64,000 nucleotides of DNA from Lacinutrix himadriensis. GTDB lineage: Bacteria > Bacteroidota > Bacteroidia > Flavobacteriales > Flavobacteriaceae. The DNA is taken from the NCBI RefSeq assembly GCF_001418105.1, contig NZ_LIQI01000027.1, positions 248,001-312,000 on the forward strand, given 5' to 3'. Both the position numbers and the translations under genes were made by a program. The notes under the pieces were generated by a model that saw only the letters and a list, made by a program, of their open reading frames with translations, had not been told where the DNA came from and did no database searches. Within the stretch, counting starts at the first letter, position 1. Each line of letters begins with the position of its first letter. Positions 1-8,637 of the stretch are shown in pieces.

Positions 1-1
1 C

Positions 2-715
2 ATGCTTGGTCATAATCCTATTTTTCCTGTATATGACGAAGCGTTTAATCTCATAAAAGATACAAATTCAACTTCTGATAGCATTAAAATTAAAGCTGGT
101 ATTTATAAAATTGGATACCAAGGAAAGGACTTTTGCTATGATAACGAGTTAGGTGTGCATCAAGTATATGTAGATGATTATGAAATAAATAATCATTTAG
201 TGACTAATGGAGAATATTTAGAATTTATGGAATCTGGTGCCTATACCGATTTTAATCTTTGGTTAGATGAAGGTTGGTCTTGGGTCAATAAAAATGACAT
301 AAAAGCACCAATGTATTGGCATAAAAAAGAAGGAGAATGGTATAATTATTCCCTTGCAGGTTTTCAAAAAATAGACAAAAATGCAATATTAAGTCATATC
401 AATTATTACGAAGCAAATGCCTATGCCGAGTGGAAAGGTATGCGATTACCAACAGAGTTCGAATGGGAAATTGCAGCACAGCAATTACATTGGGGAAAAC
501 GTTGGGAATGGACCAACAGTGCGTATTTAGCATATCCGAATTTTGAAAAAGCAAATGGAGCAGTAGGTGAGTACAACGGTAAATTTATGAGTAATAAAAT
601 GGTCTTGCGAGGTGCTTCTGTGGCTACTTCTCCAAATCACAGTAGGCCTACATATCGTAATTTTTTTAACCCAACAGAAAGATGGCAATTTACTGGAATA
701 AGATTAGTAAAATAG
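2..715 (+). CDS. egtB: EgtB-like sulfoxide synthase, C-terminal part (cut by window edge)
   Basis: This is the C-terminal 237 residues of a formylglycine-generating-enzyme (FGE/SUMF1) fold protein of the EgtB type. EgtB is the iron enzyme that joins hercynine to a thiol donor in ergothioneine synthesis. The FGE signature is visible as 'NYYEANAYAEWKGMRLPTE' followed by 'FEWE', and the tail 'TYRNFFNP...RWQFTGIRL' is typical of EgtB. The family also carries an N-terminal DinB-like domain with the iron ligands, and usual length is near 380-400 residues. That part is missing because the window starts inside the gene, so the first Met here is internal. The stop is immediately followed by the ATG of egtD, which supports both the function and an operon. 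Confidence 0.85.
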   Translation: MLGHNPIFPVYDEAFNLIKDTNSTSDSIKIKAGIYKIGYQGKDFCYDNELGVHQVYVDDYEINNHLVTNGEYLEFMESGAYTDFNLWLDEGWSWVNKNDIKAPMYWHKKEGEWYNYSLAGFQKIDKNAILSHINYYEANAYAEWKGMRLPTEFEWEIAAQQLHWGKRWEWTNSAYLAYPNFEKANGAVGEYNGKFMSNKMVLRGASVATSPNHSRPTYRNFFNPTERWQFTGIRLVK

Positions 716-1663
716 ATGATAGAAACGTTTAAGAAAGAAGTACAACAAGGATTAGACAGCCATCCAAAAACGCTACCTTCAAAATATTTTTATAATAAAA
801 TTGGCGATGCCCTTTTTGTTGAAATAATGAATCTTCCGGAGTATTATTTAACACGTAGTGAGTTAGATATTTTTCAAAATAAAACCCAAGATTTAATGGA
901 TGCGTTTCAGTTAAAACCAGATACTTATTTTGAACTTATTGAATTAGGAGCAGGTGATGGTTTAAAAACTAAAAAACTTCTAAATGCATTAGATGCACAG
1001 GATTTTAAATTCGATTATTTCCCAATTGATATTTCTGAAAATGCATTACGTTTATTAAAGGAGGATTTATCCGAAGTGTTACCAAACGTTTCTGTAAAAA
1101 CGCAACAAGGAGATTATTTTGAAGTATTAGCGTCTTTAAAAGAGAGTAATAATCCTAAAGTTATTTTGTTTTTAGGGTCTAATATTGGAAATATGAATGA
1201 TGAAAAAGCGGCACAATTCATCTATAATCTAGGCGCAAATCTAAAACCTGGTGATAAGTTATTATTAGGTGTAGATTTAATAAAATCTAAAGATATTGTG
1301 CTTCCTGCTTACAACGACAATCAAGGGATTACGGCAAAATTCAACCTCAATCTATTAGAGCGAATTAATAAGGAATTGGGAGGCGATTTTAACCTTGATC
1401 AATTTAAGCATCAACCAGAATATACGGAAGAGGATGGGATTGCAAAAAGTTTTATTGTGAGTACAATCCAACAAACGGTACACATAAAATCTATAGGAGC
1501 GTCTTATCATTTTGAAGCTGGCGAAAAAATACATACCGAAATTTCAAGAAAATATAACGATGCCTTGATTCAACAAATCATTGCAGAAACAGATTTTAAA
1601 CTAGACACCAAAATAATGGATAGCAAATCTTATTTTGCGGATTATATTTTGACTAGACACTAA
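716..1663 (+). CDS. egtD: L-histidine N(alpha)-methyltransferase EgtD
   Basis: EgtD methylates the alpha-amino group of histidine three times with S-adenosylmethionine to give hercynine, the first step of ergothioneine synthesis. The 315-residue length matches the family (about 320). The SAM-binding loop 'ELGAGDGLKT' lies near residues 77-86 and the family motif 'FLGSNIGNM' near 152-160. The ATG directly follows the TAG of the EgtB gene with no spacer, so the two are probably translationally coupled. No egtA, egtC or egtE is visible here; bacteria outside the actinomycetes often use a shorter pathway. Function is confident from family membership and gene pairing. Confidence 0.9.
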   Translation: MIETFKKEVQQGLDSHPKTLPSKYFYNKIGDALFVEIMNLPEYYLTRSELDIFQNKTQDLMDAFQLKPDTYFELIELGAGDGLKTKKLLNALDAQDFKFDYFPIDISENALRLLKEDLSEVLPNVSVKTQQGDYFEVLASLKESNNPKVILFLGSNIGNMNDEKAAQFIYNLGANLKPGDKLLLGVDLIKSKDIVLPAYNDNQGITAKFNLNLLERINKELGGDFNLDQFKHQPEYTEEDGIAKSFIVSTIQQTVHIKSIGASYHFEAGEKIHTEISRKYNDALIQQIIAETDFKLDTKIMDSKSYFADYILTRH

Positions 1664-1664
1664 A

Positions 1665-2333
1665 ATGATAGAAACAAAACTTGGCGTATTAGGACTTGGT
1701 AGTCGTTCGACATTATATTATTTGAGCGAATTGAATCGTCTATATAATCAAGTGAAAGGTGCTTACAGTACCTGTCCATTGGTGCTATTAAATACAGATT
1801 TCAATGCCATAAACTCTTTGTTGCCAAATACTTCTAAAGAATTAGACGCAGTTCTAGAATCTTATATCCATGAATTAGAAACGTTTGATGCACAGCAGTT
1901 ACTAATTCCTAACATTACACTTCACGAAACTATAGACAGATTATCTATTACTAAAAACGTACTGCATCCTGTTCCTTTAAGTATTAAAAAAATGAAAGAA
2001 AACAATTGGACTAAAGTCGTTTTGTTTGGTTCGTTATTCAGTATGAGTACTTCCTATATAAAAGATCCATTTGTTGCAAATGGAGTGGAAGTGATATTGC
2101 CTTCTCCAGAAGATATGCTATTTATAGATATGGTTAGAAAGCAAATCTATAGTGAAACAGAGACAAGTGAATTGATTGAAAAATACCATCGCATAATCCA
2201 TAAGTATACCGCTAAACATCCTGTAATATTATCTTGTACCGAGTTGTCTATTTTAAAACCTAAAGGCAACAAGAATCTGTTAGATATGGCAGATGTGCAA
2301 ATAGAAGAAGCTATAAAATATTGTATTGCTTAG
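1665..2333 (+). CDS. Aspartate/glutamate racemase family protein, single catalytic Cys
   Basis: A 222-residue protein of the Asp/Glu/hydantoin racemase fold, starting one base after the egtD stop. In two-cysteine racemases the first site reads P-C-N-T-x-H; here the segment is 'IPNITLH' (residues 81-87), so Asn83 stands where the first Cys is expected. The second site, 'SCTEL', keeps Cys191. Single-Cys members are known in this family (some broad-specificity E. coli racemases have Thr in place of the first Cys), so activity cannot be excluded but the substrate is open. Its place at the end of the ergothioneine operon is unexplained: it may be a passenger or may act on an amino acid related to the pathway. 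Confidence 0.75.
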   Translation: MIETKLGVLGLGSRSTLYYLSELNRLYNQVKGAYSTCPLVLLNTDFNAINSLLPNTSKELDAVLESYIHELETFDAQQLLIPNITLHETIDRLSITKNVLHPVPLSIKKMKENNWTKVVLFGSLFSMSTSYIKDPFVANGVEVILPSPEDMLFIDMVRKQIYSETETSELIEKYHRIIHKYTAKHPVILSCTELSILKPKGNKNLLDMADVQIEEAIKYCIA

Positions 2334-2391
2334 GGCATACATTTACCCTTTTCAGGACAAGATTCATCCTAATTTTTTTTTGAAAATCAGG

Positions 2392-2399
2392 TATCTTTG
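2392..2399 (+). promoter_or_regulatory. Putative -7 promoter element TATCTTTG
   Basis: TATCTTTG matches the Bacteroidota primary sigma factor -7 consensus TAnnTTTG. It lies 34 bases before the ATG at 2434, which supports that ATG over the longer upstream reading frame. A clear -33 TTTG at the usual spacing is not seen. Confidence 0.55.
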
Positions 2400-2433
2400 T
2401 GTTAGTAAATTAATAATTATTAAAACAACTATC

Positions 2434-3294
2434 ATGAAAATAGCAGTAACATCCGCAAGCGGAAAATTAGGAGCTTCCATAATAAAACATCTTGTTAATT
2501 TAATTGGTAAGGATCATGTAATTGGAATTGCACGTACACCAGAAAAAGCAGCACATTTAGGTGTGGAGATTAGAAAAGGAGATTATAATAGTAGCGAACA
2601 GTTTGATGCTGCTTTACAAGGAGTAGATACTGTTTTGTTGGTTTCTGGAATGGATACACCAGATAAAAGAATTGTGCAACACAGAAATGTAATCGAAGCA
2701 GCAAAGCAAAATGGTGTTCAAAAAATAGTGTATACAAGTATTGTAGGTGCCGAAGAAAACAATGCGTTTAGTCCGATAGTGCAAACCAACAGACAAACAG
2801 AGAAAGATATTCAAAACTCAGGACTGGATTGGGTTATTGGAAGAAACGGTATTTACATAGAGCCAGATTTAGAATATATAGACACGTATGTGAAAGAAGG
2901 GGAAATTAGAAATTGTGCGGCAGATGGAAAATGCACATACACAAGCAGAGAAGAATTAGGTTATGGGTACGCTAAAATGTTAACGGAAGAGAAACACAAT
3001 AAGCAAATTTATAATCTTGTTGGTAATGCCATTACTCAAAAGCAACTTGCAGAAGACATAAATACTGTTTTTAATACCAATTTAGTTTTTAAAAATGTAT
3101 CTGTTGCAGCGTATAGAGCAGAGAGAACGGAAGCCTTAGGTGATTTTATGGGAACTGTTATTGCTGGAATTTACGAGGGTATTAAAGAGGGCGCTAATGA
3201 TGTCTCTTCAGATTTTGAAACAGCAGCTGGTAGACCACATCTGTCTACGATAGAAATGATGAAAGTATTTAAAAACAAACAAAAGGAATCTTAA
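2434..3294 (+). CDS. SDR-family NAD(P)H-dependent oxidoreductase, QOR2-like
   Basis: An atypical short-chain dehydrogenase of the NmrA/QOR2 type, 286 residues from the ATG at 2434. The frame is open upstream to 2326, but that extension overlaps the racemase gene and spans the putative promoter, so the shorter form is preferred. The N-terminus 'MKIAVTSASGKLG' is a TxxxGxxG dinucleotide-binding loop. Later segments ('QHRNVIEAAKQNGVQKIVYTS') match E. coli quinone oxidoreductase 2, which is also 286 residues. The expected role is NADPH-dependent reduction of quinones, with soluble cytosolic location. Substrate not determined. Confidence 0.8.
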   Translation: MKIAVTSASGKLGASIIKHLVNLIGKDHVIGIARTPEKAAHLGVEIRKGDYNSSEQFDAALQGVDTVLLVSGMDTPDKRIVQHRNVIEAAKQNGVQKIVYTSIVGAEENNAFSPIVQTNRQTEKDIQNSGLDWVIGRNGIYIEPDLEYIDTYVKEGEIRNCAADGKCTYTSREELGYGYAKMLTEEKHNKQIYNLVGNAITQKQLAEDINTVFNTNLVFKNVSVAAYRAERTEALGDFMGTVIAGIYEGIKEGANDVSSDFETAAGRPHLSTIEMMKVFKNKQKES

Positions 3295-3462
3295 AATACT
3301 TTTTGAATTATTTGAATTGGTTCGATATTTACCAGTATTGTATCCGTTTTCACCTTAAGTAAAACGTATTGCAATAGTAATTTTGTCTTCAGAAATTAAC
3401 TAATAAACAAATAGAATTGGTAACCTTTTCATTTTAAATATAATTCATAAAAACGTAACAAT

Positions 3463-3666
3463 ATGTCAGATGTAAGAACATGCCCAACTTGTGGGGCAAA
3501 AGCAAAGTATAAAGAGAAAGAAGGTGAAGTTACATTTACTGCCATTCAAGATGAAGAAGCTTTTAAAAAAGTAGGACAAATGAAAAAAGCAATGGAGAAA
3601 TTTAAAGCCAAAGCGGATGCTTTAGAGAAAGAATTAGCAGGATATAGAAATGGAAATCTGAATTAA
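3463..3666 (+). CDS. Small zinc-ribbon / coiled-coil protein, unknown function
   Basis: A 67-residue, lysine- and glutamate-rich protein. The N-terminus has one CPTC knuckle ('TCPTCGAK', Cys8 and Cys11), half of a typical zinc ribbon, so metal binding would need dimerization or other ligands. Residues about 30-62 are highly charged with heptad-like spacing and are likely one helix. It stands alone, has its own downstream terminator, and is conserved-looking in codon use. No function is proposed. Confidence 0.6.
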   Translation: MSDVRTCPTCGAKAKYKEKEGEVTFTAIQDEEAFKKVGQMKKAMEKFKAKADALEKELAGYRNGNLN

Positions 3667-3688
3667 TTTTTATTCTTTATAATATATT

Positions 3689-3722
3689 AAAGGTTGTTCC
3701 ATACAGAATAACCTTTTTTTTG
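3689..3722 (+). terminator. Rho-independent terminator after the zinc-ribbon gene
   Basis: The arms AAAGGTTGTTC and GAATAACCTTT pair around a short loop and are followed by a run of T. Confidence 0.8.
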
Positions 3723-3733
3723 TTTCTTTTTCA

Positions 3734-3755
3734 AATTAGTAAGCGTTTACTAATT
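3734..3755 (+). promoter_or_regulatory. Near-perfect 22-bp palindrome, likely TetR operator
   Basis: Half-sites AATTAGTAA and TTTACTAATT form a 22-bp inverted repeat with one mismatched pair. It lies 44 bp before the TetR-family gene at 3799, with part of the motif repeated just downstream (TAAATTAGTA at 3762-3771). Size and position fit an autoregulatory TetR operator. Confidence 0.55.
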
Positions 3756-3798
3756 TAATTTGTAAATTAGTATTTTAAAACTAAACATACGTAAAACG

Positions 3799-4425
3799 TT
3801 GAAGCATAAAATAAAAACAGAAGCGATTTCTTTATTTAATTTGCATGGAATTTCTAATGTTTCTATGAAGAAAATTGCAGATGGACTTGGTATTAGTCCG
3901 GGAAATTTAAGTTACCATTATAAAACGAAAGCAGATCTTTTGGCTACTATTTATAAAGAGATGTATGCCGAAACGCTGGATTATATCCTTCCGGGAAACA
4001 CCTATATTACTTTATTTCATTTTGAAGAAATGATGCTAAAGTTTGACAATCTACAACAACGATATGCTTTTTTCTTTAACGACATTGTGCACATTATTAA
4101 AACCTATCCTGAAATTGCGAAACAGTATGAATCATCTAACTTGATTCGTTTTAAAGATGCTAGAAAACTAATCGATTATTATATCGAAACAGGAAGAATG
4201 CAACCAGAAAATGAAATGATAGATTACAATAAAACCATATATACGGTTTGGATGACGAGTACCTTTTGGCAATCACAAAAACTAGCAATACAAACAAAAG
4301 ACTACACCGTAAATAAATGTCCGTCTATAGAAATGCTTTGGACTTTATTTCTACCATATTTAACAGCGAAAGGATTGGAAGAATACCAACAACTGAGACA
4401 ATTTGTAAAACTCCCTAATACATAA
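3799..4425 (+). CDS. TetR/AcrR family transcriptional regulator
   Basis: A 208-residue regulator with the N-terminal TetR helix-turn-helix ('SMKKIADGLGISPGNLSYHYKTKADLL', given in parts: recognition around residues 22-47) and a C-terminal ligand-binding domain of unknown ligand. The start is a TTG; no ATG occurs before the HTH, and the next Met is already inside it, so TTG is the only start that preserves the fold. The 'NLSYHYKTK' helix is of a type common in Bacteroidota TetR proteins. A palindrome at 3734-3755 is a likely self-operator. The Mpo1-like gene follows after four bases and is probably cotranscribed. Confidence 0.8.
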   Translation: MKHKIKTEAISLFNLHGISNVSMKKIADGLGISPGNLSYHYKTKADLLATIYKEMYAETLDYILPGNTYITLFHFEEMMLKFDNLQQRYAFFFNDIVHIIKTYPEIAKQYESSNLIRFKDARKLIDYYIETGRMQPENEMIDYNKTIYTVWMTSTFWQSQKLAIQTKDYTVNKCPSIEMLWTLFLPYLTAKGLEEYQQLRQFVKLPNT

Positions 4426-4429
4426 TATC

Positions 4430-4915
4430 ATGAGAAAAATAGATTCCCTTTTAACAGAGTATGCCGAAAGTCACCAAACAAAGATGAATATTGCTATACA
4501 TTATGTTTGTGTACCATTAATCTTCTTTAGTTTAATAGGTTTGTTGGCTAGTATTCCTTTTCCAGAAGCAATCACACAAGCGTTGCCAGAAGGGTTATTA
4601 CCTTATGCGCATTTTGGAACCTTAGTAATCGTTTTTGGATTGTTCTATTATTTGCGTTTATCTCTAGTACTTTTTATTGGAATGCTATTGTTTTCTGCAT
4701 TGGTATTGATCGGTATTCAGCAAATAAACCAACTAGATATTGCGCCACTATGGGTAATCATGTTGGTCATTTTTGTTGTGGCTTGGATTGGTCAATTTAT
4801 TGGTCATAATCACGAAGGGAAAAAACCTTCATTCCTAAAAGATCTTCAATTTTTAATGATTGGTCCAGCTTGGACAATGAGCCATGTATTCGAAGCACTA
4901 CATATTAAGTTTTAA
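4430..4915 (+). CDS. Mpo1-like (DUF962) membrane protein
   Basis: A 161-residue membrane protein of the Mpo1/YGL010w family. The yeast member is an Fe(II)-dependent dioxygenase that alpha-oxidizes 2-hydroxy fatty acids. Family marks are the N-terminal 'YAESHQTKMNIAIHYVCVPL' segment (His15 and His24 are candidate metal ligands) and the later 'IGQFIGHNHEGKKP' segment with two more histidines. About four hydrophobic segments lie between and after these. It follows the TetR gene after four bases, so it may be that regulator's target. The bacterial substrate is unknown. Confidence 0.75.
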   Translation: MRKIDSLLTEYAESHQTKMNIAIHYVCVPLIFFSLIGLLASIPFPEAITQALPEGLLPYAHFGTLVIVFGLFYYLRLSLVLFIGMLLFSALVLIGIQQINQLDIAPLWVIMLVIFVVAWIGQFIGHNHEGKKPSFLKDLQFLMIGPAWTMSHVFEALHIKF

Positions 4916-4961
4916 TAAATAATACTTCCGAAGTATTTCATAAAAACCAATAAAACTGCAC

Positions 4962-4969
4962 TATCTTTG
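4962..4969 (+). promoter_or_regulatory. Putative -7 promoter element TATCTTTG
   Basis: TATCTTTG 15 bases before the helicase ATG at 4985 fits the Bacteroidota -7 consensus and predicts a very short leader. Confidence 0.5.
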
Positions 4970-4984
4970 CACAAAATATAAATT

Positions 4985-6325
4985 ATGTCACAATCGTTTT
5001 CTAGCTTAGGTATTAATAATACACTGCAAAGTAATTTAGCAGAATTAAACATTACGGAACCTACAGATATTCAACAAAAAGTAATTCCGGTAATATTAAC
5101 TCAAAAAGAAGATGTTGTTGCAATTGCAAAAACAGGAACAGGGAAAACTGCTGCTTTCGGATTGCCTTTATTACAATTAATAGATGTGAATAAAAGTAAT
5201 ATTCAAGCAGTTATTTTGGCACCAACAAGAGAACTAGGGCAACAAATTTATAGCAATTTAGAATCTTTTAATTCGGATGCTTTACAAGTTTCGATTGCAG
5301 GATTATTTGGAGGAATTCCAATAAAACCACAAATTGAAAAACTAAAAGAAAACACTCATATAATAGTTGCAACGCCTGGTCGTTTAGCCGATTTAATAGA
5401 AAGAAACGCTTTAAACGTTAAGGACATTACTTATTTTGTTTTAGATGAAGCAGACGAAATGGTTTCTGCGCATAAAGAAGGTATAGACGCTATAATTAAA
5501 TCCTTACCAAAAACCAGAAGAACCTTATTGTTTACGGCAACCATGCCTGGAACGATTAAGCAATTGGTGCAAAATAGCCTTTCTAAAAAAGTAGTTACTA
5601 TTGAAGCAGATATGACAACGGTTGGTCATCAAGGAATTGATCATCAATACGTAGTTGTAGAGCCTATTGAAAAACTAAATGTTTTAATGCATTTTCTAAA
5701 TACTAACGAAGGAAAACGTGGTATCATTTTCTGTAAAACAAAAGCAGCTGTAAATAAATTAGCTAAAAATCTAGCAATTAATAAATTCTCATCAGGAGCC
5801 ATTCATGGTAGTTTGTCACAAGGAATTCGAGATCGAATTATGGGACAGTTTAGAGAAGGCCATATTAATATTTTAGTCGCTACAGATTTAGCTGCTCGTG
5901 GTATTGATGTGAAAGATTTAGCCTTTGTGGTAAATTATCATTTACCAGATACCTATGATGCGTATGTGCATAGAAGTGGAAGAACAGCTAGAGCAGGAGC
6001 AACCGGATTATCGCTAAGTGTAATTCAAGAAGATGAAGTTGCTGATATTCCAGAATTTGAAAAGGAATTAGGGATTACTTTCTCACCATATATAAAAGCA
6101 GATGCTAAAAGTATTGAAGAGAATAACGGATTGCTTTGGGCTAGAAAAATATTTAAAACAAAGCCAAATCGTGATATTCCAGAAGATTTTAAAGCAAAAG
6201 TAAAAACTATTTTTCATCATTTAACGAAAGAAGAATTGGTGGATAAAATTTTATCCAATTACATTGCAGAAAACAATACTATTGTGGAGAAAACAGAGGT
6301 TACAAAGAAGAAAAAGAGAAAATAG
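4985..6325 (+). CDS. DEAD-box RNA helicase
   Basis: A 446-residue ATP-dependent RNA helicase with all core motifs in order: Walker A 'AKTGTGKT' (48-55), 'PTRELG' (80-85), 'DEAD' (154-157), 'TAT' in place of SAT (184-186), and motif VI 'HRSGRTAR'. The C-terminal tail is short and lysine-rich ('TKKKKRK'), as in RhlE/CsdA-like helicases that help ribosome assembly or unwind structured RNA in the cold. A second helicase gene begins three bases after the stop, so the two form an operon. The exact RNA target cannot be told. Confidence 0.9.
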   Translation: MSQSFSSLGINNTLQSNLAELNITEPTDIQQKVIPVILTQKEDVVAIAKTGTGKTAAFGLPLLQLIDVNKSNIQAVILAPTRELGQQIYSNLESFNSDALQVSIAGLFGGIPIKPQIEKLKENTHIIVATPGRLADLIERNALNVKDITYFVLDEADEMVSAHKEGIDAIIKSLPKTRRTLLFTATMPGTIKQLVQNSLSKKVVTIEADMTTVGHQGIDHQYVVVEPIEKLNVLMHFLNTNEGKRGIIFCKTKAAVNKLAKNLAINKFSSGAIHGSLSQGIRDRIMGQFREGHINILVATDLAARGIDVKDLAFVVNYHLPDTYDAYVHRSGRTARAGATGLSLSVIQEDEVADIPEFEKELGITFSPYIKADAKSIEENNGLLWARKIFKTKPNRDIPEDFKAKVKTIFHHLTKEELVDKILSNYIAENNTIVEKTEVTKKKKRK

Positions 6326-6328
6326 AAA

Positions 6329-7639
6329 ATGGGTAACTATATAAAAGCACAGCAAGATATTTTAGATAAATTAAAAATAGAAGCGCTAAATCCGATGCAG
6401 GAAGAAGCCTTGTTATCTATTACAAGTACTGCAAATACGGTATTACTTTCTCCAACAGGAACAGGTAAAACGGTTGCCTTTTTGTTACCTACAATAGCAG
6501 ATTTAAATAAGAATTGTAAAAATATACAGCTATTAATTTTAGTGCCTTCTCGGGAGTTGGCCATTCAAATTGAGCAAGTAATTCGTACCATGGGCTCTGG
6601 TTTTAAAGCCAATGCGGTTTATGGTGGAAGACCTTTTAGTAAAGACAAATTAGATTTAGCACATACGCCAGCAATACTAGTGGGTACTCCAGGACGTGTT
6701 GCAGATCATTTACGTCGCGAAACTTTTTCGGTAGACGATATTAATACTTTAGTATTAGATGAATTTGATAAGTCTCTAGAAGTCGGATTTGAAAAAGAAA
6801 TGAAAGATATTCTTAGCAGTCTTCCAAACATTAAAAAACGAATTTTAACTTCTGCAACCCAAGACATGGAAATTCCGCGTTTTGTTGGTTTAAAAAACGA
6901 GTTAGTAATTGATTATTTAGATACAAAAATTTCGAATCTAGAAATTAAAAAAGTTAAATCTCCAGACAAGAATAAGCTGCAAACTTTAGTAGACTTATTG
7001 CACGATATAGGTAATAAACCAGGAATTATCTTTTGTAATTTTAAAAATACCATTCAATATGTTAGCGATTTTTTAAACGAAAATAATATTGCCCATGGCT
7101 GTTTTCAAGGAGGTATGGAACAGATAGATCGAGAGCGTGCTTTATTGAAATTTAGAAACGGAACGCATCAAATTATTATAGCAACAGATTTGGCTGCTCG
7201 TGGATTAGATATTCCGGAATTGAACTATATTATTCATTATCAATTACCTTTAAAAGCGGAAGAATTTACCCATAGAAATGGTAGAACAGCCCGTATGAAT
7301 GCAGAAGGAACTGCTTATGTATTACATTGGGAAAAAGAAACGTTGCCTGATTTTATAGAAACAGATGATATTGTAGTGCCAAAAGGAAAAGTAACAGAAC
7401 TAGCTACAAAATGGTGCACCTTATTTATTTCTGGTGGAAGAAAAGATAAAATCTCAAAAGGAGATATTGCTGGTTTACTGTTTAAACAATGTGATCTAGA
7501 TAAATCGGAAATTGGTGTCATAGAACTAAAACAAGATTGCGCATTTGTTGCTGTTCCTAAAAGCAAAGCTTCCTTTATTGTAGATACCATTAATAATGTG
7601 CGTCTAAAGAAAAAGAAAGTCCGTGTAACTTTGGTTTAG
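6329..7639 (+). CDS. DEAD-box-like RNA helicase with DbpA-type RNA-binding domain
   Basis: A 436-residue helicase with Walker A 'SPTGTGKT' (41-48), 'PSRELA', motif II as 'DEFD' rather than DEAD (144-147), 'SAT' (175-177) and 'HRNGRTAR'. The last ~75 residues ('GGRKDKISKGDIAGLLF...IGVIELKQDCAFVAVP') resemble the RRM-like RNA-binding domain of DbpA, which recognizes 23S rRNA hairpin 92. A role in large-subunit assembly is therefore likely. It is the second gene of a helicase pair, three bases after the first. Confidence 0.85.
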   Translation: MGNYIKAQQDILDKLKIEALNPMQEEALLSITSTANTVLLSPTGTGKTVAFLLPTIADLNKNCKNIQLLILVPSRELAIQIEQVIRTMGSGFKANAVYGGRPFSKDKLDLAHTPAILVGTPGRVADHLRRETFSVDDINTLVLDEFDKSLEVGFEKEMKDILSSLPNIKKRILTSATQDMEIPRFVGLKNELVIDYLDTKISNLEIKKVKSPDKNKLQTLVDLLHDIGNKPGIIFCNFKNTIQYVSDFLNENNIAHGCFQGGMEQIDRERALLKFRNGTHQIIIATDLAARGLDIPELNYIIHYQLPLKAEEFTHRNGRTARMNAEGTAYVLHWEKETLPDFIETDDIVVPKGKVTELATKWCTLFISGGRKDKISKGDIAGLLFKQCDLDKSEIGVIELKQDCAFVAVPKSKASFIVDTINNVRLKKKKVRVTLV

Positions 7640-7640
7640 A

Positions 7641-8372
7641 CTATATGCTTATTAAATAGTTTTTCTGAAACATTTTATCATAAATATCTTTGCTAAACAT
7701 ATACAGTTGTGCGGGTTTTTTGGATACACCAACTTGTTTTTCATCTAGTGCAATAATGTATTTTTTGTTTATTAATTTTCTTCTAAAATTTCTATTATCT
7801 ATTTCTATACCTAGAATAGATTCATATAAATCTTGTACATCGTTTATGGTGAATTTATCTGGAAGTAGTTTAAATATAATAGGTTCCGACAAACATTTTT
7901 CCTTTAAATCTTCGTACGCTTCTTGGATTATTTGTTTATGATCAAATCCTAACTCTGGTAAATCATTAACAGGAAACCATGCCGCACCATTCGTATTGTT
8001 TGTTAAATCAACATCCTCCGTTTTTAATAGAAAGTAATAGGCTATAGTAGTCGTTCTTAAATGAAACGCTTCATTTTCTATCCAAATAATATCCTTAGGA
8101 CGCATCAATCGGTCAGGGTTTCCAAAGGCTTTAAATTGCTTTTTATATTGATTCGTTAATCCCGTCAGTTCTTTTAATACTCTAGTTGCTGTATCATCTA
8201 ATGTTTCATGGGTATATACATGATAACCTGTTAATACATAGTCATCTACTAAAACTTCATTATTGGACTCTAAATAACGTTTAATAAGTAAAAGATTCAA
8301 CGATTTAGAAGTAATGTCATATCCAAAAACGACACAATCTACAGATATATTTAATATTTTTTCTAGCATCAT
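7641..8372 (-). CDS. Nudix-domain transcriptional regulator (NrtR/AraR-like)
   Basis: A 243-residue protein with an N-terminal Nudix fold and a C-terminal winged helix ('FTINDVQDLYESILG...NFRRKLINKKYI'), the architecture of NrtR-type regulators. In Bacteroidota such proteins control sugar pathways (AraR for arabinose) as well as NAD metabolism. The Nudix box (residues 49-72) is degenerate: 'RVLKELTGL' stands for RExxEExGx, so the catalytic glutamates are not all present. This suggests a sensor rather than a hydrolase. It is divergent from the polyol operon at 8638-15576 and is the likely regulator of it, responding to a phosphorylated sugar or polyol. No clear operator palindrome was found in the intergenic region. 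Confidence 0.75.
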   Translation of the reverse strand: MMLEKILNISVDCVVFGYDITSKSLNLLLIKRYLESNNEVLVDDYVLTGYHVYTHETLDDTATRVLKELTGLTNQYKKQFKAFGNPDRLMRPKDIIWIENEAFHLRTTTIAYYFLLKTEDVDLTNNTNGAAWFPVNDLPELGFDHKQIIQEAYEDLKEKCLSEPIIFKLLPDKFTINDVQDLYESILGIEIDNRNFRRKLINKKYIIALDEKQVGVSKKPAQLYMFSKDIYDKMFQKNYLISI

Positions 8373-8637
8373 AGGTGATTTGTTTTGTTAATAATAGATA
8401 AAATTTTGCCTTCCTAAAACAGAGTAATTAATTATTAAACGTCAATTAAACACTAGCAATATTACTGCTTTTTATTGACAATTCCATATTAATTATATCA
8501 ATTAAGCATATAAAAATGATAATTTAACACATATTTTTTCATTAAAATTAGTTTTTTTAGGATTATTTATAATACATTTGAAAAACAAACGTAACAATGA
8601 CGTTTATAATTTTATTAATTATTTAATACTTTATAAA
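8373..8637. promoter_or_regulatory. Divergent regulatory region between Nudix regulator and polyol operon
   Basis: About 265 bases of very AT-rich DNA between divergent genes. It carries TACATTTG at 8573-8580, a good TAnnTTTG element for the plus-strand operon. This overlaps the TTG at 8578 that would be the earliest start of the next frame, so translation is assigned to the ATG at 8638. I see no convincing long palindrome for the regulator. Confidence 0.5.

Noticed and set aside
8578-8637. TTG start giving 20 extra residues to the OM barrel of the polyol operon
   Set aside because: The TTG lies inside the TAnnTTTG promoter element at 8573-8580, and the extra residues would precede the signal peptide.
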